Assembly: GCF_002367995.1 (NCBI RefSeq)
Contig: NZ_AP018207.1
Location: 4,885,938 to 4,949,937, forward strand
Reading direction: 5' to 3'
Length of the DNA stretch: 64,000 nucleotides
From: Calothrix brevissima NIES-22
Lineage (GTDB): Bacteria > Cyanobacteriota > Cyanobacteriia > Cyanobacteriales > Nostocaceae
Part shown: positions 39,409 to 49,041 of the stretch, one piece after another
Layout: the number at the start of each line of letters is the position of its first letter
How positions within the stretch are numbered: position 1 is the first letter of the stretch
Notes under the pieces: model-generated
Seen by the model: the letters and a program-made list of their open reading frames with translations, nothing else
Databases searched by the model: none
Told to the model about the DNA's origin: nothing
Program-made: the position numbers and the translations under genes

Positions 39409-39880
39409 TTTACCGAAGACAAGCGTACAATGGCAACATTTCCTTGTGTACGGGTTCCCGAACTAGGGGCAGAGGGTATGGGGTAGGGAGCAGGGAGAAG
39501 GAGGCAGGGGGCAGAGGGACAAGGAGGACAAGGGAGCAAGAGTAAATAACAAATCTCTATGCTCCATCACAAATGACAAATGACAAATGACAAATGACTA
39601 AATGACTAAATGACAAATGACAAATGACTAAATGACAAATTATCCAATGCCCAATGCCCCATGACGGCAGTTGCTTCAAGTCGGCAAAGCCGCCCAACGC
39701 ACTGCCTCCCCCATGCCCAATACCCACTTATCGATACTCTTCAAACATATACTTAAGTATAAATACTTATTTATTGTAAAACTTCAGGTTCTGTTTCTGA
39801 AGTTACGAATATTTTTATATCCACAAATTTATTTGCAAAGCTAGGAAATTGTTATAGAACTGTAATCAGGGAGCCGCTCG
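39409..39880. other. Repeat-rich intergenic region
   Basis: 470 bp without a gene. CAAATGA heptamers run through 39568-39640, GGACAAGG-type units lie near 39505-39535, and GTCGGCAAAGCCGCCCAACG begins a dispersed repeat at 39680-39702 that recurs inverted at 42101-42123. The right end is AT-rich promoter DNA. Confidence 0.7.
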
Positions 39881-40276
39881 ATGAGTGACAATACAGTGAT
39901 CCAGTGCAGCCATAAAATCCCCAAAACCACTCAATTTCTAGACAATAAAGCTTGGCGTAATTGTGTAGAAACTGTAGGACTTGCAAAGATTCAAAGACAT
40001 ATTTCCCTTTGTCCTGAACAGACAGTTAGCCACTGCTGCTCAAAACAAGCTAGTCTGGAATCCGGGGAATACTTAAAAAAGCGATTGCCCAAGCCCAAGC
40101 GCTATCAGTCGCTAAACAGTAATCCCACTTGTACCTTTACCTTGAAAACTCAAGTCAATAGCTTGCGGGTTTCTGGTTCTAGACCGATAATGGTGGTTTA
40201 CCCGGATGGTGTCTGGTATCGTCAAGCAACCCAGGAAGCGATCGAGCGGATCGCCCAAACACTTGATAGGCAATAA
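39881..40276 (+). CDS. Ferredoxin-like protein with lost cluster cysteines
   Basis: 131 residues. HISLCPEQTVSHCCSKQASLESGEYLKKRL and the end MVVYPDGVWYRQATQEAIERIAQ match the cyanobacterial thioredoxin-like [2Fe-2S] ferredoxin family. In the family the segment before the latter reads close to NCLRVC; here it reads NSLRVSGS, so two of the four cluster ligands appear replaced by Ser. A normal iron-sulfur cluster is therefore unlikely. The comparison is from memory of the family. It stands alone between two repeat-rich gaps. Confidence 0.65.
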   Translation: MSDNTVIQCSHKIPKTTQFLDNKAWRNCVETVGLAKIQRHISLCPEQTVSHCCSKQASLESGEYLKKRLPKPKRYQSLNSNPTCTFTLKTQVNSLRVSGSRPIMVVYPDGVWYRQATQEAIERIAQTLDRQ

Positions 40277-40687
40277 GGTGGTGGAAGAATATGCATTTTT
40301 AACCCATCGGTTGCCAGAAACTGCTCTGGTTGCTTGTGAATATCTGAGCAAGGCTTAACATCCGAAGGATTTCGTAATTAAGTAGTAAGCGCTCTGAAGC
40401 GGTGGTTGGTTTTGAGCTAGGGTCATCTTCAGCCAATACTGATCTTGTGAATCGGAAGGATTATTATTTAATCAGCATTTTTTCACCCGCCACTTTCAAA
40501 GCGATATATAATAACGCATTATAATTACTACTGCTCTACGTATCCTTACTGGACTATCGCCTATAAGTTAGTAGTTTCCTAAACAGTGGTTTTCACTGGT
40601 AAAACTTCCGACCAGCATTAGGCAAGTTAAGTGGGAAAGACAACATCTCAAATAATCCACCATAGAGGATAAATATACAAGACCTTG
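40277..40687. other. Intergenic region upstream of the response regulator
   Basis: 410 bp without a gene. AT-rich after 40440; TATATAATAACGCATTATAA near 40505-40525 is a possible -10 region. Nothing else recognised. Confidence 0.45.
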
Positions 40688-41365
40688 ATGGACCGAAGCG
40701 CGACAAGTGCCACTGCTATGAAAGAGCCCAGCATGAAAGATCACAAACGACTTCTACTGATTGATGATGACCCTAACCTCATCTTGCTGGTGAAGGATTA
40801 CTTGGAATTCCGGGGATATGAAGTCATCACCGCCGAAAACGGAAGGGAAGCTCTAGAAATTTTAGAGCATGATGTTCCAGATATGATTATCTGCGACGTG
40901 ATGATGCCGGAAATGGACGGATACACTTTTGTAGAACAAGTCCGGCAAAATGAACGTACTAGCTGGATTCCCGTTCTATTCCTTTCAGCTAAGGGACAAA
41001 GCGCAGACCGAGTGAAAGGTCTCAATAAAGGTGCTGACGTTTATATGGTCAAGCCCTTTGAACCAGAAGAACTCGTAGCGCAAGTAGAATCTTCTCTGAA
41101 GCAAACTATCCGTTGGAAAGAACACCAAGCAAAAGGAGGGGAAAATGGTTCCCGTATCCAGGTTCCCTTCGACGTACAGCTAACTCCTACTGAACTGAAA
41201 GTAGTACAGTTTGTGGCTAGGGGTTTAGCTAACCGCGAAATTGCTGAAGAATTAAATGTTAGTCAGCGTACCGTTGAAAGCCATGTGTCCAACATGTTGG
41301 GCAAAACCAATCTCCATAACCGCACTGAATTGGCGCGGTGGGCGATTGAAAATCAAATGGCGTAA
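40688..41365 (+). CDS. NarL/LuxR-type response regulator
   Basis: 225-residue two-component regulator. The receiver (about 20-140) shows the acidic cluster LLLIDDDPN, phospho-acceptor Asp70 in ICDVMMPEMDG and Lys in MVKPFEPEELV. The C-terminus is a GerE/LuxR helix-turn-helix (LTPTELKVVQFVARGLANREIAEELNVSQRTVESHVSNML). In-frame ATGs at 40718 and 40733 could also be used, as the first 16 residues are poor in family features. The cognate kinase is not adjacent; target genes unknown. Confidence 0.88.
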   Translation: MDRSATSATAMKEPSMKDHKRLLLIDDDPNLILLVKDYLEFRGYEVITAENGREALEILEHDVPDMIICDVMMPEMDGYTFVEQVRQNERTSWIPVLFLSAKGQSADRVKGLNKGADVYMVKPFEPEELVAQVESSLKQTIRWKEHQAKGGENGSRIQVPFDVQLTPTELKVVQFVARGLANREIAEELNVSQRTVESHVSNMLGKTNLHNRTELARWAIENQMA

Positions 41366-41910
41366 ATAGCTATCAGCATTCAGCCGTCAGTTTTTAACTG
41401 TATATTTGACTGCTGATAGCTGATAGTTTACCTTGGTATCCTTCTGCTCACAAGATGAATTAGCGACAAAATTTCAACCCAATTTGTACAATTTTGGCAT
41501 CTAATTCCCAGACCGATAACTTATGAATTGTGAAGCATGAGATTAAATTTCCTAATTGCTACTTCATAATTCATAACTCACAATTGAGTCCCGGCTCCCT
41601 AATTCTGGCGACTCTAGCATTTTGATAAAGTACAAATGCGGAATCTTCACCCGCACTTGCAATTTTTGGGTAAAATTGGTGATTTTGCCTGTGGATTATG
41701 AGTATTTTCTGGCTCACAAGTTGATAATTCTCTCTGTTTTCATGAATTCACGGCCTTTGAGTGAGGGCAAACTTGATAGATGATGTAAATTTGCCCCATC
41801 TTGGCTGAGATGATGGAGAGATATGACTATTATCGATAGGTAGCACTCGCTTGTTTATCTCTGAGTCAAGGTCAGCATCGCCTCATTGTGTTGCACCATG
41901 AAAATGAACT

Positions 41911-41944
41911 AATCACCCCTACTTTGTTGAGGGGTGATTTTCTA
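41911..41944 (+). terminator. Strong hairpin terminator without an adjacent gene
   Basis: AATCACCCCT (41911-41920) and AGGGGTGATT (41930-41939) form a perfect 10-bp stem with a 9-base loop, followed by a T-rich tract. It is 545 bp past the nearest plus-strand stop codon, so it may end a non-coding transcript. Confidence 0.7.
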
Positions 41945-42017
41945 TTTACAGCAGTAGTTAGATAGATTAGGACATTAAGCTAAGACAAAATCCTCACAAT
42001 AAAAGGTTTTTAGGTCT

Positions 42018-42068
42018 GTCAACAGTCAACAGTCAACAGTCAACAGTCAACAGTCAACAGTCAACAGC
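42018..42068. repeat. Heptamer tandem repeat (GTCAACA)7
   Basis: About seven consecutive copies of GTCAACA between the terminator at 41911 and asnS. Same repeat class as at 1113 and 60424. Confidence 0.9.
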
Positions 42069-42229
42069 TATGTCTCACGCAGAGGCGCAAAGACAAGCTA
42101 GTGCGTTGGGCGGCTTTGCCGACTTGTAGACACCCGAAGGGTGGCTTCCCGGAGGGTAGCAACTGGCGTGCAGAGAGAAGAGGGAGTTTTTGTATTCTCT
42201 TGCTTTACGCCTTTGTGGTTTGGAGTCAG

Positions 42230-43621
42230 TTAAAACTCAGCATTTTGTGGGGTACGAGGGAAGGGTATGACATCCCGAATATTTCCCATACCTGTCATGA
42301 ATTGCACGAGTCTTTCAAAACCTAAACCAAAACCTGCATGGGGAACTGTACCGTAACGGCGCAAATCGAGATACCACCACAAATCTTCTGGTTTCATTCC
42401 TTGGGCTATAATGCGGCGTTCGAGAACATCTAAGCGTTCTTCCCGTTGAGAGCCGCCGATGATTTCGCCGATTTTTGGCGCGAGAATATCCATTGCGCGC
42501 ACGGTTTTTTCATCATCGCTGAGGCGCATATAAAAAGCTTTGATTTGCGCTGGGTAATCGGTGACGATGACAGGCTTTTTAAATAGTTGTTCGGCTAAAT
42601 ATCTTTCGTGTTCTGATTGTAAATCTAAGCCCCAACTGACAGGATAATCAAACTTCACATCGGCTTTTTCTAACAGTTTGATGGCATCTGTGTAAGTCAG
42701 GCGTTCAAATTGATTGTTAATAATATTTTCTGCCGTTGCTAACACAGAATTATCAATTCTTTGATTGAAAAATTCCATATCTTCCGGGCATTTTGCTAAG
42801 ACATATTCAAATATATATTTGAGAAACGCCTCAGCTAAATCCATATCACCTTCTAAATCGCAAAAAGCCATTTCTGGCTCAACCATCCAAAATTCAGCTA
42901 AGTGGCGGGAAGTATTAGAATTTTCGGCGCGGAAGGTGGGGCCAAAGGTGTAGACGTTACCAAACGCCATCGCCATAACTTCGGCTTCTAACTGTCCGCT
43001 AACGGTTAAATATGTGGGTTTACCAAAAAAGTCTTGGCTGTAATCTATGGCTTGGTTTTCTGTGCGGGGAATATTTTTTAAATCCAAGCTGGTGACGTTA
43101 AAAAGTTCACCTGCGCCCTCGCAATCGCTAGCGGTGATGATGGGCGTATGTACCCACAAAAAGCCTCTTTCTTGGAAAAATTGGTGAATTGCGGCGGAAC
43201 AAGCGTTACGAACGCGAAAAACTGCACCAAAAGAATTAGTACGCGATCGCAAATGTCCAATAGTGCGCAAAAATTCAAAGGAGTGGCGTTTCTTTTGCAA
43301 TGGGTATGTTTCGGGATCAGCTTCTCCGTAAAGTTTCAGCTTTTCGGCTTTGAGTTCAATTCGCTGTCCTTTACCTTGAGAAGCGACTAAAACCCCAGCG
43401 ACTTCTACCGCCGCACCTGTATTTAAATTTTTGATAGTAGTTTCATATTCTGGTACATCCTCGTTAATCACAACTTGTAAATTAGCTAAGGATGAACCAT
43501 CGTTAATTTCAATAAAAGCAAATCCCTTCAACTCGCGTTTTGTCCGCACCCAGCCTTGAACTAAGAGAGACTCATCAGGTTGACCACTACGTAATATTTC
43601 TGCAATGCGTCGGTTCAGCAT
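42230..43621 (-). CDS. asnS: Asparagine--tRNA ligase
   Basis: Class II aminoacyl-tRNA synthetase charging tRNA-Asn. 463 residues from ATG 43621 ([30 protein letters not shown]); the frame is open 19 codons further upstream but that peptide is unlikely. The OB-fold anticodon-binding domain is at about 15-110, motif 2 is [25 protein letters not shown], and motif 3 is [16 protein letters not shown]. It stands alone, with nonamer repeats upstream. Confidence 0.96.
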   Translation of the reverse strand: MLNRRIAEILRSGQPDESLLVQGWVRTKRELKGFAFIEINDGSSLANLQVVINEDVPEYETTIKNLNTGAAVEVAGVLVASQGKGQRIELKAEKLKLYGEADPETYPLQKKRHSFEFLRTIGHLRSRTNSFGAVFRVRNACSAAIHQFFQERGFLWVHTPIITASDCEGAGELFNVTSLDLKNIPRTENQAIDYSQDFFGKPTYLTVSGQLEAEVMAMAFGNVYTFGPTFRAENSNTSRHLAEFWMVEPEMAFCDLEGDMDLAEAFLKYIFEYVLAKCPEDMEFFNQRIDNSVLATAENIINNQFERLTYTDAIKLLEKADVKFDYPVSWGLDLQSEHERYLAEQLFKKPVIVTDYPAQIKAFYMRLSDDEKTVRAMDILAPKIGEIIGGSQREERLDVLERRIIAQGMKPEDLWWYLDLRRYGTVPHAGFGLGFERLVQFMTGMGNIRDVIPFPRTPQNAEF

Positions 43622-43809
43622 CTTATACAACTTATTTTTAGCAACGTCAAGAATACGGATATTAGAGAATCTTAACAATTATCCCCAGTGAAAATCCAAA
43701 ATTTCCCATAGGTTCAAGGGAGACAAGGAGGACAAGGAGGACAAGGGAGACAAGGAAGAAAATGGATTATTGACCATTGACCATTGACTATTGACCATTG
43801 ACCAATGTT

Positions 43810-44178
43810 TTATCTCACCCAGGACTTTAATATCCAGCCTATGATAACGCCCATTCCCCCAAAGCGGACGGCTTGCCAGAAAGGTTTCTTGAAAGTACGC
43901 CAAGAAAATAACTGGCTTTCTAGATTTATTTCTAGCACTTCCAATTGCTGTTTAATCTGCCGTAACTCGGCTTTGATTTCTGAGGTGGGGTTTTTAGATT
44001 GCTGTAAGTCTTGACGACGCTGTTGTAGTTGTGCTTTATGTTCCTTGTCGCTTTGTACTTGATTGTAACGTTCTTTTAAGGAGACAAGCGATCGCTCTAC
44101 TTCTTGCAATTCCTGTGCAAATTCTGAGTCTGAATCGCCCTCTGGCGAAGAATGCGAAAACTGTTGAGGCGGCTTCAT
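43810..44178 (-). CDS. Coiled-coil protein with C-terminal hydrophobic segment
   Basis: 122 residues from ATG 44178 (MKPPQQFSHSS). Residues 25-90 are a charged coiled coil (ELQEVERSLVSLKERYNQVQ, then QQRRQDLQQSKN, ELRQIKQQLEVLEINLESQ). The end FWQAVRFGGMGVIIGWILKSWVR is one membrane segment. No named family recognised; it looks like a small conserved membrane-tethered protein. Convergent repeats separate it from asnS. Confidence 0.65.
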   Translation of the reverse strand: MKPPQQFSHSSPEGDSDSEFAQELQEVERSLVSLKERYNQVQSDKEHKAQLQQRRQDLQQSKNPTSEIKAELRQIKQQLEVLEINLESQLFSWRTFKKPFWQAVRFGGMGVIIGWILKSWVR

Positions 44179-44294
44179 TTTGCAATAGTAAACTATGATT
44201 AAATGTGAGTCTGCCAATAGTCAATAGCCTAAATTTAGACTATCGATTTACTCAGCACTTAGCACTCAGCATTTAGTACTCAGCACTTAGAGTC

Positions 44295-44585
44295 ATGTCT
44301 CAACCTACCCAGCTGCCCAAAACCAGTCAACTGAATGAATTTAGCACTTTGGAACTAGCCCAAGCCCTCATGGAGAGGTTAAGCATTTCCCCTAATGATT
44401 GGCATCGCCTCAAGTCTAACCGCAATTCTCGCGCGCGGGAACAAGCCGCAGCTGCAATTGTCTTTCTTTTAAAAGATCAGCCACAAGAAGCACTGGCTAG
44501 ATTAGAGCAAGCTACTGGTTGGTTAAATCGTTCTATTTCTGCACCCCCCTGTCCGAGTCATGGGGAGAAGAAGTCAGCCGAGTGA
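44295..44585 (+). CDS. Small conserved cyanobacterial protein
   Basis: 96 residues, mainly helical, no named domain recognised: TLELAQALMERLSISPNDWHRLKSNRNSRAREQAAAAIVFLL, then QPQEALARLEQATGWLNRSIS. The pattern of a DWHRLK turn between two helices appears specific. It is cytosolic in character. Divergent from the coiled-coil gene; nonamer repeats follow its stop within a few bases. Confidence 0.6.
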   Translation: MSQPTQLPKTSQLNEFSTLELAQALMERLSISPNDWHRLKSNRNSRAREQAAAAIVFLLKDQPQEALARLEQATGWLNRSISAPPCPSHGEKKSAE

Positions 44586-44676
44586 TTTGAGAGGACAAGG
44601 AAGACAAGGGGGACAAGGAGGACAAGGGGGACAAGGAGGACAGGGAAGCAACTAACCAATGCCCAATACCCTAACT

Positions 44677-45132
44677 TTAACGCCGCAGAGATAGCCGAGG
44701 TCGAGTTTCTAGCTGTTTGCAAAGTCTCAATTCTGTGCCTTTGCGGTTCCACTCTACCTGATCGAAAATCTGGTGGAGAAGACAAAGGCCTCGACCACTT
44801 TCAGCTTCGTCTGGCGGTAGATAGTCTACTGGATCGGTATCACAATCAGCATCGGCAACGGGTGCAAAGCCTCTGCCTTGGTCTGATATAACCCACCAAT
44901 ATTGATTATCTATTAACGAAAAGCGAACTACAACGGTTTTACTAGGATCGAGATTATTGCCATGTTTGGCTGCGTTTACTAAGGCTTCTTGTAGCCCTAG
45001 GCGCAGTTCTGCTTGTAGTTGTTCGGGAATTTCTGCCAAGAGTAGATCTAAGATTGGACACAGATAAAGGGTTGAGGCAAAACTAATAGTGCCCCAATAA
45101 CGTCCAACTGGACGGAGCGAGATGGTAATCAC
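44677..45132 (-). CDS. Anti-sigma-factor-type ATP-binding protein (RsbW/SpoIIAB-like)
   Basis: 151 residues forming a GHKL ATPase domain of the kind used by serine-kinase anti-sigma factors: N box LQEALVNAAKHGNN, G1 ISDQGRGFAP, G2 ESGRGLCLLHQIFD. A shorter spacing between boxes than in histidine kinases fits the RsbW class. No sigma factor or anti-anti-sigma partner is next to it, so its target is unknown. Followed on its 5' side by a 425-bp gap. Confidence 0.85.
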   Translation of the reverse strand: MITISLRPVGRYWGTISFASTLYLCPILDLLLAEIPEQLQAELRLGLQEALVNAAKHGNNLDPSKTVVVRFSLIDNQYWWVISDQGRGFAPVADADCDTDPVDYLPPDEAESGRGLCLLHQIFDQVEWNRKGTELRLCKQLETRPRLSLRR

Positions 45133-45557
45133 AAGAGAAACCCCATAGCTTTCAGTTAGCTAGACATCAGTTTGCTAATCAGGCACCCTGATAAAAGTTG
45201 AGGTGGTCATGTTGCCTTCAAACTTGCGTCTTTAAAACTAAATATTGAAAATGCTAGGGAGCATTGACTCCACTTATGAATGCTGATTGCTAAATATTTA
45301 AATCGGTTTAGAGAAAACTCTAAATACAGTCAGTAACTAAAAAATGCTGGGTTTTATAAATAGCATTTTATGTTATGTCTGTGGGCCGATTCACAGTTAA
45401 AACAATCTGTTTCATAATTTTTAGAGTCGATGCAACGTCAGTTTTTTTAAAGATATTCAAACTTATTTTTAGCTTAATTCAATTTTAGCATTTTTACTAT
45501 GCAATAGACTACAAATTTAAAATTTGTGTTTTTTGTCAAGGTGGTAGTACCCCTGTT
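45133..45557. other. Intergenic region, nothing recognised
   Basis: 425 AT-rich bases between the starts/ends of two minus-strand genes. Presumably it contains the promoter of the anti-sigma-type gene; no repeat, hairpin or reading frame stands out. Confidence 0.5.
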
Positions 45558-46925
45558 TTAATGTGATAACACAAGAAAAGCAGCCGCTTCCACATGAGAA
45601 GTTTGGGGGAAAAAATCTGCTGGCTGTACTCGTTTGAGCGTATAAAGTCCATCTTGACAAAGTAATTGCAAGTCACGAGCTAGGGTAGATACTTTACAGC
45701 TGACGTAAACAATTCGGGATGGTTTCACCTGTCGTAAAGTTTCGATGACAATGCGATCGCATCCTTTGCGCGGCGGATCAAGTAATACCACATCTGGGAC
45801 ATTTTCCATCTGTGGCAGCAATTTTTCTACTGCTCCAGTTTGGAAGCTGACATTATTAATTCCATTGCATTGCGCATTCAAAATTGCTTGTTGTACCGCC
45901 TCTGGCTGTACTTCTAGCCCGGTTGCTAGACGGACTTGTTTCGCCAAGGGCAAAGTTAAAGTCCCAATTCCACAGTAGGCATCCACCAACACCTCATACC
46001 CTTGAAGATTCAGCTCTGACTGAATTACTTGCAACAGTGCCTCTGCTGTTTCAGTATAAACCTGAAAAAACGTATCGGGTAGTATTTGGAATTCCAAATC
46101 AGCAAATTTTTCTCGCAAATATGGCATACCCGCAATACAGCGAGTCTCCCGTCCAAAAATCGCATTTGTGCGAGCTGGGTTGCGATTTAAGGACACTCCT
46201 ACCAATTTGGGGTAGCGTTTTAGCCATTCTTGGGCTTGGGCTTCTATACCAGGTAAATTCCAGTCTTTAACTACCAAAGTTAACAAGATTTCCCCGGTGC
46301 GGCGTCCAATACGTAAACCGAGATGGCGAATTTGCCCTTGATGGCGTTGTTCGTGATAAATTTGCCAACCTCGATTTTGAATATCCTGCTTAACTTCAGC
46401 CAAGATGGGATTTAATCGCGAATCTTGGACGGGACATTGATTTAAGTTAATTAGATGGTGGCTAGCTTTTTGGTAGTAACCTGCTTGTACCTGTCCTGTA
46501 GCTGATTTATCTAGGGGATATGTAGCTTTGTTGCGATATCCCAAATCGGAATTAGGGACAAGTACGGGATCTACAGGTGGTTGTTTAAAACCGCCAATGC
46601 GTTCCAAGGCTTGAATAACTTGATTGCGCTTGGCCGCTAATTGAAACTCATAATTAATATGTTGCCATTGGCAGCCGCCACATTTATCAGCCACAATGCA
46701 ACTAGGCCTTTGACGGTGGGGCGATGGTTGCAATAACTTTTGCAACTTACCATGAGCATATTTCGGTTTAACATGTACCAATCGAACGATCGCGCGATCG
46801 CCTGGTACAGTATCGGGAATAAAAACTACGCGATCGTCATATCTGCCGACACCATCACCAGTGTCGCTCAAATCCGCGATCGTCACTTCAATTAATTCAC
46901 CCTGTTGCCAAATTTTGTTAGTCAT
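45558..46925 (-). CDS. rlmD: 23S rRNA (uracil-5-)-methyltransferase RlmD
   Basis: SAM-dependent m5U methyltransferase of the TrmA/RlmD family, 455 residues. An N-terminal TRAM domain (about 5-65) is followed by the iron-sulfur cysteines Cys76, Cys82, Cys85 (CIVADKCGGCQW) and one in NQCPVQ. The SAM fold has VDAYCGIGTLTLPLA, VLLDPPRKGC and the catalytic Cys in YVSCKVSTLARD. TRAM plus cluster fits the U1939 RlmD branch, but specificity (U747 or U1939) cannot be read from the sequence. Confidence 0.9.
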   Translation of the reverse strand: MTNKIWQQGELIEVTIADLSDTGDGVGRYDDRVVFIPDTVPGDRAIVRLVHVKPKYAHGKLQKLLQPSPHRQRPSCIVADKCGGCQWQHINYEFQLAAKRNQVIQALERIGGFKQPPVDPVLVPNSDLGYRNKATYPLDKSATGQVQAGYYQKASHHLINLNQCPVQDSRLNPILAEVKQDIQNRGWQIYHEQRHQGQIRHLGLRIGRRTGEILLTLVVKDWNLPGIEAQAQEWLKRYPKLVGVSLNRNPARTNAIFGRETRCIAGMPYLREKFADLEFQILPDTFFQVYTETAEALLQVIQSELNLQGYEVLVDAYCGIGTLTLPLAKQVRLATGLEVQPEAVQQAILNAQCNGINNVSFQTGAVEKLLPQMENVPDVVLLDPPRKGCDRIVIETLRQVKPSRIVYVSCKVSTLARDLQLLCQDGLYTLKRVQPADFFPQTSHVEAAAFLVLSH

Positions 46926-47132
46926 TAGTCATTAGTCAATGGTCAATGGTCATTTGTCATTTGTCATTGTTTCTCCTTGTCCCCCTTGTCTTCCTTGTCT
47001 CCCTTGTCCCCCTCAATCCCCAATCCACATTGTCAATCGTGTAATTTCAATACATACCGGCTTTTAGCCCTTCACTTGTGTACCTCAGAGTCGTTAAACT
47101 AGCAAATAATATTTCGCGTGATTGCAATAATC

Positions 47133-47618
47133 ATGACTGTAATTAGCCAAGTTATTCTCCAAGCCGACGACGAACTGCGTTATCCCAGCAGTGGTGAACT
47201 AAAAAGCATCCAAGCTTTTATGCAAACCGGTGTAAAACGCACCAGGATTGCTAGCACTCTAGCTGAGAACGAAAAAAAGATTGTTCAGGAAGCAACCAAA
47301 CAATTATGGCAGAAGCGTCCTGACTTTATTTCTCCTGGTGGCAACGCTTACGGCGAACGTCAGCGTTCTCTGTGTATTCGTGACTTTGGCTGGTATTTAC
47401 GCCTGATTACCTATGGCGTACTTGCTGGTGACAAAGAGCCAATTGAAAAAATCGGTTTGATTGGCGTGCGGGAAATGTACAATTCTCTGGGCGTTCCCGT
47501 ACCTGGGATGGTAGAAGCGATCGCTTCTCTCAAAAAAGCCTCCCTTGACTTACTTAGTGCAGAAGATGCTGCAGAAGCAGCACCATACTTTGATTACATT
47601 ATTCAGGCAATGTCTTGA
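47133..47618 (+). CDS. apcD: Allophycocyanin alpha-B subunit
   Basis: Phycobilisome-core pigment protein that acts as a terminal energy emitter, notably toward photosystem I. 161 residues from ATG 47133 ([23 protein letters not shown]); a GTG at 47118 is in frame but less likely. Phycocyanobilin attaches to Cys81 in [14 protein letters not shown]. The [12 protein letters not shown] opening and [25 protein letters not shown] region separate ApcD from ApcA. It is unlinked to apcA/apcB/apcC, as usual. Confidence 0.93.
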   Translation: MTVISQVILQADDELRYPSSGELKSIQAFMQTGVKRTRIASTLAENEKKIVQEATKQLWQKRPDFISPGGNAYGERQRSLCIRDFGWYLRLITYGVLAGDKEPIEKIGLIGVREMYNSLGVPVPGMVEAIASLKKASLDLLSAEDAAEAAPYFDYIIQAMS

Positions 47619-48146
47619 TACAAAGTGTGCGCACTTTCAAGTAGTAGATTTTTTTTCTACTGAGCGTGAGTGCTAAATCTCAGTACTCAAATTCGATAAC
47701 ATTCCTAATTTGATCATACTATCCCCACAACAGGTTGTGGCTGTGGCAAGTTCTCTGTCAAGTTATCAACCATTTGTGGGGAAATTTTATGGTTGGTCAT
47801 CAGTCAACAGTCAACGGTCAACGGTCAACGGTCAACGGTCAACTGACAACTGACCAAACAACAAAAAACCGACAGTCTTCGATAAAAGACTGTCGGCAAA
47901 TATTGTGTTCCCTATTAATGACTCGGCTAGAGTTCAGTTATAAGGAAGTATTGCAGCTTGCTCATAATTGAGAGACGATCTTAATCATGAGTGCTTGTGA
48001 TTGTTATCACTAGATGGTCACAGCCCGTCTGTATCTGTTTAAGCAATTGCTTGCGATTCCAAGGAAAAAGCACATCGCGGTAATAGGAACTGTAATTTAA
48101 GTCACACAGTCTTACATTATGTAAACATCGATTTAGATTCAGGAAT
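47619..48146. other. Intergenic region with a minus-strand terminator
   Basis: 528 bp. It contains GTCAACGGTCAAC heptamers (47800-47845), the minus-strand terminator at 47862-47896, and about 240 bp to its right with no gene on either strand, which could encode a small RNA (see findings). Confidence 0.55.
47862..47896 (-). terminator. Strong minus-strand terminator without a coding gene
   Basis: CCGACAGTCTT (47869-47879) and AAGACTGTCGG (47886-47896) form a perfect 11-bp stem. Read leftward, six T follow (plus-strand A at 47863-47868). The nearest gene to its right is on the plus strand, so no protein gene explains it. Confidence 0.75.
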
Positions 48147-48809
48147 ATGCATCTTTACTCTAAAAATATCCTGATTGGCGCAATCCTCTTAACATCATCT
48201 TTGGGTTGTGCAGCACCAATCAATAACCAACTGTCCTCAGATGCTAGTGCTACACCTACACCTACTGGGATTCAAACCAGTTATAACTCAGCCAGCAATC
48301 GACCAGCCACTAAAACTGCCACTATTAGTGTAGAAGGGGAAAAAGTTCCCGTTACGCTCAAACTGTATGACCAATACAGCGATTTATTTACCACTTACTT
48401 TCCCGATAAAGAATTTATCGCTGAAGGTTTGAGTTCTGGTGAAGGTACAGGAGTCAGGTTTATTGCTAATTTTGGCGGTAGCAGAAATGATAATGCTTAT
48501 GTCCACATTGCTTTTTTAAATGATGTCAAAACTCTGGGTCAATTAAAAAGCTTTGTGAATGGTAAAAATGGTTTAATTGCAGCGAATAAATGGCGGGTTG
48601 TTAACCGCAATCAAAAGGTTGCTTATTCTTGGGCAAAAGAAAAGATTGTTTTCAGTTACAGTAAAAATATAGTAGGAAGTCTGTACCTTGGGCAGCAAAA
48701 CGGTAAGGTTTTCTATGCGATCGCGCAATTTCCTGTAGAATATGGTGATGGCTTTCCACCTAGAGCAGATTTAATTTTACAGAATCTGCAAGCTACTGGT
48801 GTGAAATAA
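48147..48809 (+). CDS. Putative lipoprotein
   Basis: 220 residues with a lipoprotein signal: MHLYSKNILIGAILLTSSLGC, the lipobox SSLGC placing lipid on Cys21. A Ser/Thr-rich spacer (25-55) precedes a soluble domain (about 60-215: VTLKLYDQYSDLFTTYFPDKEFIAEG, GSRNDNAYVHIAFLNDV, NGKVFYAIAQFPVEYGDGF). No family recognised. It should be anchored in the plasma or outer membrane facing the periplasm. Single gene. Confidence 0.75.
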   Translation: MHLYSKNILIGAILLTSSLGCAAPINNQLSSDASATPTPTGIQTSYNSASNRPATKTATISVEGEKVPVTLKLYDQYSDLFTTYFPDKEFIAEGLSSGEGTGVRFIANFGGSRNDNAYVHIAFLNDVKTLGQLKSFVNGKNGLIAANKWRVVNRNQKVAYSWAKEKIVFSYSKNIVGSLYLGQQNGKVFYAIAQFPVEYGDGFPPRADLILQNLQATGVK

Positions 48810-49041
48810 ATTATGCTGCCAATGAGGAAGTTATCTCTAATATTACCTGTGCCCACTTCAAATAATATTGGAGGTAAATCAATGGATTTCCTAACAGCAC
48901 AAAATGGTTATGTATCTACCCATCTATAGGATGATTTTTTAACCTAGTATAACTTTAAGTAGTAGATTTATCATCCATATTCCTTTAAAATTTGCTTGAT
49001 TTAATCCGGAGTTGGTGAAGAGAGATTAACTGGCAATAGAG

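Larger units (their letters stand above)
41366..42229. other. Long intergenic region with a terminator-ended segment
   Basis: 860 bp. It holds inverted GCTATCAGC/GCTGATAGC repeats just past the response regulator (41367-41425), an otherwise unexplained 350-bp stretch ending in a strong terminator at 41911-41944, seven GTCAACA heptamers, and a palindromic dispersed repeat (42101-42165). Confidence 0.6.

Noticed and set aside
41590..41944. Yfr1, 6S RNA or SRP RNA
   Set aside because: The Yfr1 core ACTCCTCACAC and the SRP tetraloop consensus are absent, and no extended 6S-like stem was seen, so no known RNA name was given.
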